From Lithobates sylvaticus (taxonomy: Eukaryota > Chordata > Amphibia > Anura > Ranidae): a stretch of DNA of 64,000 bases. The stretch is from the NCBI GenBank assembly GCA_028564925.1, contig CM053031.1, forward strand, positions 165,405,084 through 165,469,083, read 5' to 3'. How positions within the stretch are numbered: position 1 is the first letter of the stretch; every line of letters starts with the position of its first letter. A program made the position numbers and the translations under genes. Positions 22,415-34,264 of the stretch are shown one piece after another. The notes under the pieces were generated by a model. That model saw only the letters and a program-made list of their open reading frames with translations, did no database searches and was not told the DNA's origin.

Positions 22415-24034
22415 GTCTCAAGGTTTCAAGGATGACCTAACCTGCGGATTAAGCTGTGTTACCCCCTGTATGAAATTATGGAACAGAGAATGCACAGCAA
22501 GTGGTCATTGGAACAATACCAATAAGGCCGAGACCTGGCCTTTGATAGTACTCTAGGCCAGCTTCATCTCTAATCCCATTTGCAGAAAAGCAAGGAAGCT
22601 GGCTTTCTTATATTAATCAAAGTAGATATCACTGAACCTGAAAGCCCACGATTCTTCAGAATGTGTGTTTCAATAGCCAAACTGTTAAAATTAGCGCTTG
22701 AAAGGTAGGATGGAATACTGGTCCCTGCGAGAACAGGTCTGGACATGATGGTAGGGTCTATGGGTCCCCTACTGCCACCCTTATGATCTCTGCATACCAA
22801 GACCTTCTGGGCCACACTGGCGGCCACATAAACCACTGACTTATTTTCCTGCTTGATCCTGCAATGAAGACAAGGTAGAATTTAGAATAGGAGGGAATGC
22901 ATAAATCAGAACTAATCCCACGAGGTCACTAAGGTATCTGTTCCGCATGCGAGCGGATCCCTTGTTCTTGACACAAAGTTGTCGACATTGTTGTTGAACC
23001 TGGACGCAAACAGATCCACATCCGGGACCCCCCATCTTTGGCATATAACCGGGAAGATGTCAGGTGAAGGGACCATTCCCCCTTAAACAACTGTTGGCTA
23101 CTCAAGTAGTCCGCTGCCAATTCTCTGTCCCTGGAATGAAGATTGCCGATATGCATGGCACATGCTCTTCTGCCCAGGCTAGCATATGGTTTACCTCTTC
23201 CGGGGCTGCATGACTTCTGGTGCCCCCTTGGTGATTCATATAAGCCACTGCTGTGGCATTGCCGGATTGAATCCTGACTGGACAATTCCACAACCTGAAC
23301 GTCCAGGCTCTTAGGGCTAAACGTGCTGCACGAATCTCTAGAATGTGGATGCACAAGGTCCTTTCGGTCCTGGACCATTTTCATTGGACAGTCGCTTCTT
23401 CCAGGACTGCTACTCAACCTGAAAGGCTGGCATCTGTTGTTACCACCTTCCAGGTAACTGGCATTAAGGATTTCCCCTTCTGCAGGTTCCTGGATATCCT
23501 CCACCAACTGAGGCTCTGGTGTACCTTTGGCGACAGACGCATTGGAAAATCTAGCACTTAGACTTTCTTGTTCCAAGCAGATAGGATGCTGTTTTGCAGC
23601 AGTCTCAAATGAAACTGAGCATAAGGAACCGCTTTGAATGAAGCCACCATCTTTCCCAACAACCTCATGCAAAGGCGAATAGAAGGATCCTTCTTCGCCC
23701 TGACCACCTGAACCAGCTCTTTTATGGAACTTATTTTTGCCTTGGGTAAAAACACCCTTTTCTGGGCTGTATCTATGATCAGAGTACTCTAGTCTTCTTA
23801 ATGGTTTTAGAGAAGATTTCTCTAGGTTGAGGATCCAACCTAGGTATTTCAGGTAGTTGACTACGGTAGATGGTTTATCAAAAGCAGGTCGTCTAGGTAT
23901 GCCCCAATTGTTATACCTTGAGCCCTTAACTTGGCCAGAGGAGGGGCCAGAACTTTTGTAAACACCCGAGGTGCAGTAGCTAGACCGAAAGGCAGAGCTA
24001 CAAACTGAAAATGGAGTTTCTCTGCCTTAATTTG
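22415..24034 (-). mobile_element. DIRS-type tyrosine-recombinase retrotransposon fossil, copy A
   Basis: The minus-strand text matches the RT end and the RNase H part of a DIRS element; FVALPFGLATAPRVFTKVLA and GAYLDDLLLINH mark the RT. It aligns along its whole length with copy B at 24540-26158 and looks almost identical. It is broken (several breaks) and lacks both element ends; a hAT element adjoins one side. Near identity with copy B means the two separated recently. DIRS elements reverse-transcribe RNA and integrate with a tyrosine recombinase. Confidence 0.85.
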
Positions 24035-24240
24035 TATACACAACTGTATTATGTTTATTTAGATTTTTCATCACATGGTAATTTGGTAACACAACCTACC
24101 TCTTTAGATTAGTGTAGAGTTTGAGCAAGTGCTACTAATTCCATTTAAGTTTATATTTATCTTATTTTGGATACCAACAAATTTGATATACAGTCTTTTA
24201 AGTAGCAGCTGCAAGTGAGTCAGGTCATTTCTCTTTGGCG
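24035..24240. other. Spacer between DIRS copies, no gene
   Basis: About 200 bp of AT-rich DNA unlike either DIRS copy. It separates the RT edge of copy A from the recombinase edge of copy B. Confidence 0.5.
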
Positions 24241-26960
24241 CAGTGGTGGATATTTGAATTGGGGCAGAGAATTCAGATTCCAGTTGTTAGAACAATATCT
24301 TGGTTTAGATGAAAACCTGACACCACCTTCGGCAGAAAGCTAGGATGAGGACGCAATACCAACTTATCCTTGTGAATAATTAAATATGGCTCTTTACAAT
24401 AAACAGCAGCCAACTCTGATACCCTTCTTGCATAAGATATGGCAACCAGAAAATCTAACTTCCTTGTCAAAAGGATCAAGGGAGTATGCCGTATTGGCTC
24501 AAAAGGTGGTTTTTGTAAAGCAGACAAAACTAGATTCAGGTCTCAAGGTTTCAAGGGTGACCTAACCGACGGATTAAGCTGTGTTACCCCTGTATGAAAT
24601 TATGGAACAGAGAATGCAAAGCAAGTGGTCATTGGAACAATACCGATAAGGCCGAGACCTGGCCTTTGATAGTACTCTAGGCCAGCTTCATCTCTAATCC
24701 CATTTGCAGAAAAGCAAGGAAGCTGGCTTCCTTATATTAATCAAGGTAGATATCACTGAACCTGAAAGCCCACGATTCTTCAGAATGTGTGTTTCAATAG
24801 CCAAACCGTTAAATTTAGCGCTTGAAAGGTAGGATGGAATACTGGTCCCTGCGAGAACAGGTCTGGACATGATGGTAGGGTCTATGGGTCCCCTACTGCC
24901 ACCCTTATGATCTCTGCATACCAAGACCTTCTGGGCCACACTGGGGGCCACATAAACCACCGACTTATTTTCCTGCTTGATCCTGCAATGAAGACAAGGT
25001 AGAATTTAGAATAGGAGGGAATGCATAAATCAGAACTAATCCCACGAGGTCACTAAGGTATCTGTTCCGCATGCGAGCGGATCCCTTGTTCTTGACACAA
25101 AGTTGTCGACATTGTTGTTGAACCTGGACGCAAACAGATCCACATCCGGGACCCCCCCATCTTTGGCATATAACCGGGAAGATGTCAGGTGAAGGGACCA
25201 TTCCCCCTTAAACAACTGTTGGCTACTCAAGTAGTCCGCTGCCAATTCTCTGTCCCTGGAATGAAGATTGCCGATATGCATGGCACATGCTCTTCTGCCC
25301 AGGCTAGCATATGGTTTACCTCTTCCGGGGCTGCATGACTTCTGGTGCCCCCTTGGTGATTGATATAAGCCACTGCTGTGGCATTGCCGGATTGAATCCT
25401 GACTGGACAATTCCGCAACCTGAACGTCCAGGCTCTTAGGGCTAAACGTGCTGCACGAATCTCTAGAATGTTGATGCACAAGGTCCTTTCGGTCCTGGAC
25501 CATTTTCATTGGACAGTCGCTTCTTCCAGGACTGCTAATCAACCTGAAAGGCTGGCATCTTTTGTTACCACCTTCCAGGTAACTGGCATTAAGGATTTCC
25601 CCTTCTGCAGGTTCCTGGATATCCTCCACCAACTGAGGCTCTGGTGTACCTTTGGCGACAGACGCATTCTAAAATCTAGCACTTAGACTTTCTTGTTCCA
25701 AGCAGATAGGATGCTGTTTTGCAGCAGTCTCAAATGAAACTGAGCATAAGGAACTGCTTTGAATGAAGCCACCATCTTTCCCAACAACCTCATGCAAAGG
25801 CGAATAGAAGGATCCTTCTTTGCCCTGACCACCTGAACCAGCTCTTTTATGGAACTTATTTTTGCCTTGGGTAAAAACACCCTTTTCTGGGCTGTATCTA
25901 TGATCAGAGTACTCTAGTCTTCTTAATGGTTTTAGAGAAGATTTCTCTAGGTTGAGGATCCCACCTAGGTATTTCAGGTAGTTGACTACGGTAGATGGTT
26001 TATCAAAAGCAGGTCGTCTAGGTATGCCCCAATTGTTATACCTTGAGCCCTTAACTTGGCCAGAGGAGGGGCCAGAACTTTTGTAAACACCCGAGGTGCA
26101 GTAGCTAGACCGAAAGGCAGAGCTACAAACTGAAAATGGAGTTTCTCTGCCTTGAAGCGTAGATATTTCTGGTGAGCGGGGAAAGTAGGCACATGCAGGT
26201 ATGCATCCTTGATGTTGATTGACGCCAGAGGTTTTCCTCCTTGTAGGATGAAGACAACTGATTGGATTAATTCCATGCGGAAAGAACGCATATTCAGGAA
26301 TCGGTTTAGATCTTTGAGATCTGGAATGGGTCCGACATCTCCATTTGGTTTTGGCACCGTTAAAATGGTTTGAATATAACCTCAACCCCTGCTCTTCCAT
26401 GGGGACCACCATGATCACTTTTTGAGACAACAGTCGGTCTAATGCTTGAAAGAGAGACTACTTTTTCTCTGGATCTTTGGGGACGTTTGACCTGAGGAAA
26501 AACCAAACACGAGCACAAAATGCCAATTTCAAAGTAATTCACCAGAAGACCATAAGGCCAAGAAATCTAGTTCACATACTTCCACTATAGATCCTACACT
26601 TAACCAGGTTAACACCGGCACTACCTTAGATCGAGCACAGGCAACTACCGGCCCAATGAATAAAGACACAAATACACATAATGCTGGTGGAGATATCTCC
26701 ACTATAAAAACACCCTCTACCGACACTTCTTTTTTAGAAAAGGTTCTGGCAGGACTCCAGCCATCCACCTCGAATCCGAACACGTACACTCAAATTACAT
26801 TCTAACTGACCCTTACAATTCTGATGATATAATTGGCAATAATATTATCAACCTGTCTGTATTAAGAAAAGGACAAAATTTCTGTCCGAATCAAGACGGA
26901 GACAAATTTGGCTTCTATAAAGATCTGCAACTGTTCATACGTAAACTCCTCTTAAGGAAA

Positions 26961-28859
26961 ATGTTTCAGAAACATGATATCCCACCCGACTTTACTATAC
27001 AGGAAAGTCGGGCACTGGACCAGCTGGCCTCAGTCTTAGAAGAAAACGATCCAACCGATCTCATTGATCGAGTTAATCTTCAACAAGCCCTGGACTCAGT
27101 TTACCTAACTGTGGACGGTACTAAATCGACACTAAAAAATAAATCAGATATCTGCCCAGCTCCCAGCACAAATCCAAATGCGGCCACTTTTCTCCATCTA
27201 GTTAATAGAGATTTAGAAAAACTAAAAATTCGTACACCAAAAATAACGAACTTTACAAAAAAAGAAACAGCAGCTCTCAGACAACTTGGTAACAATAATG
27301 ATCTTGTCATCAAGTCGTCTGATAAGGGCGGAAACATAGTCCTCCTAGATAATGATCAATATTTGCAAATGTGCAATAAGATTCTAAACAACCAAGATTG
27401 GTATAGACGGATGCCATCGAGTATTGTCAAAAAATACCATAATGACTTCTACCATCTTATCGATTCAGCCTTACAGTACAACATTATTACAAAACAACTT
27501 TGGACATATATCCGGAATGATTTTCCCAAAGTGCCTACCTTTTATGCACTGCCTAAAGTCCATAAAAATAAAGATAACCCACCGGGTAGACCTATCATCT
27601 CAGGAATCGGCTCTATAAGTGAAGGCGCTAGTCGCCTGATAGATGACTTCCTTAAACCATACGTCCTAGCACTTCCTTCATACGTTAAAGACACGTTGCA
27701 CCTTCTTCAAATCATAAACAATCTTGTTATTCCTACTGAGGCACTTTTGGTGACAGTGGATGTGGAAACTCTTTATAGCTCCATACCCCACACTAGAGGA
27801 GTTGCAGCCATCAGACACATCCTACAAAAAGATGAGAGAATTGACCAAGCCTATGGCGAATTCATTCTCACATTACTCGAGTTTATTCTCGAACACAATG
27901 TTTTCACCTTCAACGGCTCCCACTACCTCCAGGTGCAGGGGGTGGCGATGGGGACATGCTGTGCCCCATCCTACGCCAACCTGTACCTGGGGGAGTGGGA
28001 GCGGGCCTTCCTAGACGATGAAGACTTGTCGATGTACACAGACCATATCCTCGGATGGTACCGGTACATCGACGACATCTTCATCGTCTGGGATGGCTCC
28101 ATTCCATTACTGGAGCAATGCCTCCTCAGAATGAATAAAAACACATTTAATCTTAGTTTCACGATGTCCTATAACACCAACTGTGTCCCCTTTTTAGACG
28201 TAGAGATATACAAAAACGAGGTGGGACAACTACTGACTCGCTTATATAGAAAACCGACTGCGGGTAACACTATCCTGCATGCCAGTAGCTTCCACCCAAC
28301 ACCATTGCTTAATTCCATACCATATGGGCAATATTTACGTATTAGAAGGAATTGTGCAGATGATGCAATCTTCCAAATAGAGGCTAACAATTTACGCACT
28401 AGACTGCTACAAAGAGGGTATTCCCATGCATCTTTAAAAAGATCATATCAACAGGCATGTCTTCAAAGCAGGGATCAAATCCTCTATACTAAAAAATCTA
28501 GAGAAGATACAAACCCACTTAGAATCATTTCAAGATATAACAACCAACAAAAGCAAATGAAAGCAATAGTGGAAAAATATTGGCATTTGCTGACATATGA
28601 CCCACTGCTAGGACAATTTGTCCCTGATAAACCATTATTTACCTTCAGAAGAGCAACGTCTATTAAGGACTGCATTACAAGCAGTGAATTTAAAAGTAGT
28701 AATCAACACTGCAAATATAAAGGAACTTTCATTTGTGGCTCTTGTCACTACTGTAAATATATGGCTGTAGAGAAGAATCCCATTTTACCGAATGGTGAGA
28801 TTTTCCGAGCCAAACACTTTGGCAACTGTAAGACCTTAGGGGTAGTTTACCCAGTATGA
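26961..28859 (+). CDS. Penelope-like reverse transcriptase with partial GIY-YIG domain (632 aa)
   Basis: A single long frame. About residues 115-125 read VIKSSDKGGNIVLLD; 190-215 hold PTFYALPKVHKNKDNPPGRP then IISGIGS; near 270 is VTVDVETLYSSIPH, the first catalytic aspartate block; 325-345 hold GVAMGTCCAPSYANLYLGEWE-type text; residues 369-372 are YIDD, the catalytic motif; FLDVEIYKNEVG follows. Near the C-terminus, FICGSCHYCKYM is the Cys-rich linker, then CKTLGVVY, the start of the GIY-YIG nuclease. The frame ends there, so the endonuclease is incomplete. The frame is open upstream of the first Met to about 26700 (text GKGSGRTP, then NLSVLRKGQNFCP), so the true N-terminus lies further up. 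The family copies RNA at a nicked target and is related to telomerase RT. Confidence 0.9.
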   Translation: MFQKHDIPPDFTIQESRALDQLASVLEENDPTDLIDRVNLQQALDSVYLTVDGTKSTLKNKSDICPAPSTNPNAATFLHLVNRDLEKLKIRTPKITNFTKKETAALRQLGNNNDLVIKSSDKGGNIVLLDNDQYLQMCNKILNNQDWYRRMPSSIVKKYHNDFYHLIDSALQYNIITKQLWTYIRNDFPKVPTFYALPKVHKNKDNPPGRPIISGIGSISEGASRLIDDFLKPYVLALPSYVKDTLHLLQIINNLVIPTEALLVTVDVETLYSSIPHTRGVAAIRHILQKDERIDQAYGEFILTLLEFILEHNVFTFNGSHYLQVQGVAMGTCCAPSYANLYLGEWERAFLDDEDLSMYTDHILGWYRYIDDIFIVWDGSIPLLEQCLLRMNKNTFNLSFTMSYNTNCVPFLDVEIYKNEVGQLLTRLYRKPTAGNTILHASSFHPTPLLNSIPYGQYLRIRRNCADDAIFQIEANNLRTRLLQRGYSHASLKRSYQQACLQSRDQILYTKKSREDTNPLRIISRYNNQQKQMKAIVEKYWHLLTYDPLLGQFVPDKPLFTFRRATSIKDCITSSEFKSSNQHCKYKGTFICGSCHYCKYMAVEKNPILPNGEIFRAKHFGNCKTLGVVYPV

Positions 28860-28861
28860 TG

Positions 28862-29113
28862 ACCTGCGACCCAGACCTTCCTCTGGGCCGACATGTCAGC
28901 AATGTGCACATGGGCAGATTTACAAAAATCAAGTTTCTGATCCTTGATCGGATTCACCCGAACCCTAGGGGAGGGGACTGGAACAAGTCCCTTCTTCAAC
29001 TTGAGTCCAAATGGATTTATAGGCTCCGGGCCACTCAGGCACCGGGACTAAATGAAGCCATTTGGTTCAAACCTTTTTTGGAAGGATTTGTTTCTGGAGT
29101 AATGGAAAAATAA
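28862..29113 (+). pseudogene. C-terminal remnant of the Penelope GIY-YIG endonuclease
   Basis: The frame reads LPLGRHVSNVHMGRF, IKFLILDRIHPNPRGGDW, then SLLQLESKWIYRLRATQAP and GLNEAIWFKPFL. These are the closing blocks of Penelope-like endonucleases (RGGD, ExKWI, PGLNE, FKPFL). It lies directly after the RT frame but in another phase. The catalytic centre between GVVY and PLGRHV is missing, so the nuclease is not functional here. Confidence 0.8.
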
Positions 29114-29639
29114 ATATCAACCGAAATAAATCCACAATAATGATTATATACGATTTTGAGCAATTACATCTGCTCTATGTATAGGTAAATATTATTTAAA
29201 CCTATATTCATTCGATATTTGCTATAATACGATTAATGACTGTATGTCACATCATATATGTATAGATGCTTTTATATCTAGACATAATCTTTGTGTTTTG
29301 CATGTATCTATTTAGCAATGTTGTAAACCTGTTTTACCCACTTGTACAAGTTCTGTTGCACGGATGCATGTATGGCAGAAGGATCTCTCATGCACATATA
29401 TATAACAGTACAAGCCCTGTTTTAATGGTGAAATGTATATATGGACCGTTGCAGGTAAGCACTGGCGCAGCATCGGATGCTCCTTTAGGCAAATCATTCT
29501 TATTTTCTCTTAGAGAGAACATGTTGTGGCCTTACGCAAAGGGTTCTCTCTCACTTCTCTTTCATATTGAAGCTACTGTGGCCGTACAATATATTCCCTC
29601 ATTGAGACTTTGCCGTTTTCAGGCAGACGATTGGATCTG

Positions 29640-30000
29640 TGGGACAGCCCGGCACGTAAGCCGCCCACCCTTATGGGCGGTGCGGCATTCGGAGGGGAGG
29701 GCGATGCAACGCCCTCCTCCCCATCTGGCTTCGATCTCTCGGACATGCGCGGCCCACGGGAGGAGCTACACCACCATTTTGGTCCTCCATCTGGGCATGC
29801 GCACTCCGGTTCTGAGGCCTTACGTGCCGGCGGGAGGAGTGGGCGGGGCCGCATCACATAACGCGGCCACTATTGGCCGCGTTTGGATGTGACCGCGCGC
29901 ACACCACTCGGTGGGCCGACATATCTCTAATCCTCCCACCCCCTCATAGCCAGCTGATCTGTATGACAGCTGATTGGGGGTGTTCACTTGTATAAACCTG
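29640..30000 (+). promoter_or_regulatory. GC-rich pseudo-LTR promoter-like block of the Penelope-like element
   Basis: The block is CpG-rich in an otherwise AT-rich setting. It carries an Sp1-type GGGCGGGGCC at 29841-29850, a perfect 9-bp hairpin ACGCGGCCA/TGGCCGCGT at 29861-29882, a GATTGGG CCAAT-type word near 29971 and TATAAA at 29991-29996. Spacing suits an RNA start near 30020. Transcription itself is inference. Confidence 0.55.
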
Positions 30001-30235
30001 CACAGCTCTAACCGGCAGTTTGAAAACAACCATCAGCAGCTGAATGTGCGGTTTACTTGTCTCTTCCAGTCTGCAAGGTATGCATTGCTTCGGATAGTAC
30101 ATTATAATTACTCTTTATACATCTATATTCTTATATTTTTGCAGAGCACCGGTCTGGTTTATAGACCATGACTGGCTATACAAATTAACTTAGATACCTT
30201 AACAAAATTAAAATAAATTAATGTCTGGCACCTTG

Positions 30236-30269
<34 letters not shown>
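30236..30269. repeat. TA dinucleotide microsatellite
   Basis: A run of about 16 TA units inside the Penelope-like pseudo-LTR. Confidence 0.95.
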
Positions 30270-30271
<2 letters not shown>

Positions 30272-31246
30272 CAATTACCTTAGATTTCAACTCTATAGGA
30301 TGTTTTGGCTGCTGTTTATGGCACCCACATATAGATATAGATTCTATTCTAAAAATCATAAGTCCCTCTGTGTTGCATACTCTCCCAATGGACATTTTGC
30401 AATATAATAAATGATAATAGTGATATCTTCCAAGGTATGCTCTGTTGACTCAACATTAATATTATACACATGACCATCTATCATGCCATATATATCAAAC
30501 TGTAATAGTAGATATTTTCCTTTCTTTTTCGGACTTGTTTTCTTGCAGACGATACTATTATATCTGTGAGGTTAGCCTTACGTAGGCTTCATCCTCAAGC
30601 TATAACACAGGCAACATACCTTATAGACGTGAGTTAACTATATACTTTTTATAATAAAAAAGTTCTGTCAATATAATTCTGGCTCTTTTTAAAAAACTTT
30701 AAATATAATCTTTACTTCATTGAAACTTTTTCTTTTCTTTATAGAGGACTTTGAGATTATTTGTTGACCTCAGCAGTCTCACATTCTCCAACGTTCTGCT
30801 CTTTGCGGCCAATTTAGTCTCAAATTAGAGCCCTATGTAATCCCTTGGCTCTCTGTCTTGGTTTTCGGTTCTTGACTACTTACCTCTAGGCTACAATTTT
30901 TTAAAGCGAAAAATCCTTGGATGTCCACACGAAAAAATCTGACCCTAACCAAACATCCCCGGCTGCGCCTTTGCTATGCACTGTTTTTAATTATGGTGGA
31001 ACAGCTATCCTATCAACGCATCAATATACATGTGAGTTCATGTCATTGTCACTCTTTAATGTTTTTACACTGAACAAGTCTATCGCATACCATCAAATGC
31101 CTTTATTGCATTTTTGTAACACATGCTCTTGAACTAATGTCCGTTTTGCCATTTTTTCTTAGGAATTTTCCCACAATGCATCCTATCATGCTAAAATTAT
31201 GTATACATTCTTTGTATTTAGAACTAAACTATAAATTCGACACCAC

Positions 31247-31294
31247 GACCACTGAAGAAGGAGGATATCTTCTCACTCCGAAACGCGTCTGGTC
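31247..31294 (+). ncRNA. Hammerhead ribozyme of the Penelope-like element
   Basis: In order: stem I GACCA (31247-31251), core CTGAAGA (31252-31258, fits CUGANGA), stem II GGAG (31260-31263) pairing with CTCC (31276-31279), core GAAA (31280-31283), minimal stem III CGCG and GTC with cleavage expected after 31289, then TGGTC (31290-31294) closing stem I. Every core base fits consensus and both stems pair fully. The very short stem III with palindromic CGCG is typical of retroelement hammerheads, which usually work best as dimers. Confidence 0.9.
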
Positions 31295-34264
31295 TGATGT
31301 CATATATTAGATTACGTATTTGATTGATGTATATTTTATTTCTACGACTGTGTCAAATATGTTCTACCTTTTTCAATTATCTCTCATTTACTATGCTTTC
31401 TAAATAAATTTTGTTACTATTATACATTCGTGTTCTTTTTGGGAAAGTGTGGTAGTGCCAATTGAAAGTCCACAACCTAGGGGAAAACCCTTCATCGTTC
31501 TTCCATTTTTATCGGATGTGGCACACACTCTCTAACTCTCCCAACCATTGTTAAACCCGTTGACCAAACCCCATTTTTTCTCGACCTGAGGAAACAAGGA
31601 GACAGGAACTCTCGGAACTCTAGTTTGTATCCTAGAGCTATTGTGGAGACCACCCATCTGTCTCGAAACTCTTTCTGTCAGAACTTTGAGAACTGCAGAA
31701 TTCTTCCCCCCACATGAGCGAGCGGGGGCACCCCTTCATAAAGAGGCTTTAGTATTCTGTCTTGTAGGTTTCCTGCCCCAGGACTTCTTTTGACCCTGGG
31801 GTTGACCCTGAGGTTTACCTCTTGAACCTGACGGCAGAGGCCGTCGCAACTTCCTAGAGGCTGATGCCCCTGGCCCTGGAGAAAGGGCCCATTTAAATGA
31901 GGGATGTTTACTCCTTTTCTTAACTGGCAAATGGTACTTTTCCCACTCGATATTTTTTGGAAATATTTGTCCAAATCATCTCCAAACAGCCTTTCACTGC
32001 GGAAAGGAAAACCAGCCAGGAGCTTTTTGCATGGCGCTTCGGCTGACCAACTTTTCAACCATAAGATTCTATGCATATGCACCAACCCAAGCTAAGGCGA
32101 GAGGTCTGAGGAATAGAGCCTCTCATTGTGTCAATTGCAAAACACAAAGCCCTGGCAACTTGGCTAAATCCTGGGCCTGCTGATCAGGGATAGCCTTGAG
32201 CACCTGTCTCAACTGGTCCCTCAGGGATTGACATACCCCAATTGCCGCCACTGCAGATGAGCCACTGAACCTGCCAAAGAAACAGGAATTCCAACTTCTT
32301 ATTGGTTGGATGCCTAAGCATTTGAGCGTTGTCCACCGAACAAGTCAAACTTTTAATCACAGAGGATATAGCAGCATCAATTGCTGGTACTTCATTTTTT
32401 AGTAAATTTTTCCTCCATAGAATAAAGTGTTGAAAACTTTTTAGGAGGAAAAAAAATGCTTAGCTGGATGATCTCACTCAGAATACATAAGTTGTTGTAG
32501 CAATGAATGGACCAGAAAGGCACGCAAAGCTTGAGGAGGCTTTAGTGAACCCAAACAAGAAGTGGGCTTTCCAGCCGACTCAGTTAAGGGTAGCTTGAAT
32601 GTGGAGCGGACCATTTCAATAAGAGATTGCACCAGCAATTTCTCAGATTGTGAAGCTAAAGAAGGTTCATCCACACTTGACCCCTCGGAAGAGGAGTCAT
32701 CAGCCTCTTCATGATCCCATTGTTCCTCTGTTTGAGGGCTCTGGGTGGTAGAAGGGGACCTATCGTGTTTTCTCCCACTCTGGGAAGATGCGATTAAAGC
32801 CGATAACCTTTCTTCCAATCCCACCAAGGCTGAGGAGAAAACCTCCTCAGTAATATAGACAGGGGCTGAAATGTTGGAAACAGCAACACTTGCCGAACCC
32901 GATGGCTCACTCTAAGCCACTCTCGATGACTCACTCTCTTCCTTCAGGGGAGGATGGTGTTGCAGAGGCAAGACCAGGGTCCTCAGATCCTGAGGGTGAA
33001 ACCCTTGGGCCCTTTTTTGAGGTGTTTTCACCTCCCCTTCTGCCAACCATAGTGCCAAGCACAAATGCAGAGGTACTGACAGAAAAAAGCACCCACTGCT
33101 GAACAAATAGTCCAGCAACTGCCGCTGCTATTGACGCTCAGCCTGATCCAAAGTAAACATGCCTGGGGAATGCCTGCGTCACTACACTCACATGCCCCCG
33201 TCTGCTCTGTGTCCCTCTGTCAGCTAAATGCAGCTTACAAACTTTGAACTTGTAGCCTACATAGTCCTGCGTGTGGATGTTAAAGCACGTTGATGCCGCA
33301 TTTAGCCACGCCCCTCCTCCTCCATCTTCCTACCGCGCCCCCCACTCTTTTCAAAAGAGATTGTTCCCTGTGCGTGCAGCCTCCAATCCAACCAGATCGG
33401 CATGTGAGGTGGTGGAGAGGAGGAGAGCCGATGCTAGCTGAGGGGAGTACAGAGAAGGAGAACCGCCGTCTACAGTGGTTTAACAAGGAGCGGAGCGGCA
33501 TACCGCCGATTGTTCCGGGTTTCCTCAGCCTTATGGGGAGCCCAGGTGGGGGATGTCTTTTGAAAAAAACATCTTACCAGAGGCTTGGGACTGGAGGAAG
33601 CCTGAAGCTTCTGTTGACACAGAGCGAGATCTGAAAAGGTATGGAACAGCTACGTGCTCTTGACAGCACCCAGTGGCGACTTTAGGCATGAAAATGTTTA
33701 CCCAAAGGAGAAAACCCATAAGAACTTAAAAATTCCTTAGGAATCTCCACTTGCACTATCCTGCGGGTAAACCAAACAGACCCAATCTTCACCCCTCATG
33801 GCACGCTCCGTTACAAAACCTTCAAGGACCGGGCCCCTTTTTATCTGGGGTTCCATTTCCTTGGATCCGTATAGCACCCCTCCAGGAAGCTTTATGGCTG
33901 AAAAAAACAAAGCACTGGATCCCGGGGTCCAGCTCTCTAAAAAGAGACGTGTTACTGCCTCGTTTTTTCCACCACGAGGCCCGAGTACCACTCAATTTGG
34001 CCTAAAAAGACACTTTGAATAGATCCGGCTGCATAGCTTGCCGCAGCGAAGATTACTCCAGCGGAGCTCAGCACAGCACATCTTTACTCGTGACCAACAC
34101 CTTAGACACTGGCGGAAAAACTGAGGTACCCCCGGTAATTGGAGGGGTTATATAGGGAGTAAACTTCCTGTCTAGGGTTTGCCAGTGTCCACCATCTAAA
34201 GGTGGTCTATATAACCCAAATAGTTACTACTATGGCTCTGTGTCCCGTGATGTACGATAAAGAA

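Larger units (their letters stand above)
26501..31582 (+). mobile_element. Penelope-like element with 12-bp TSD inserted in DIRS copy B
   Basis: GACCTGAGGAAA flanks both sides (26489-26500 and 31583-31594), and the DIRS sequence is continuous once the insert is set aside. The insert is 5082 bp. It holds an RT and partial GIY-YIG ORF (26961-28859 with upstream extension), an endonuclease remnant (28856-29113), a GC-rich promoter-like block with TATAAA (29640-30000), a TA microsatellite (30236-30269) and a hammerhead ribozyme (31247-31294). This is the order known for Penelope-like elements, where the pseudo-LTR downstream of the ORF repeats the leader. No second hammerhead was seen at the 5' side, so the upstream pseudo-LTR looks absent or truncated. 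Confidence 0.85.
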
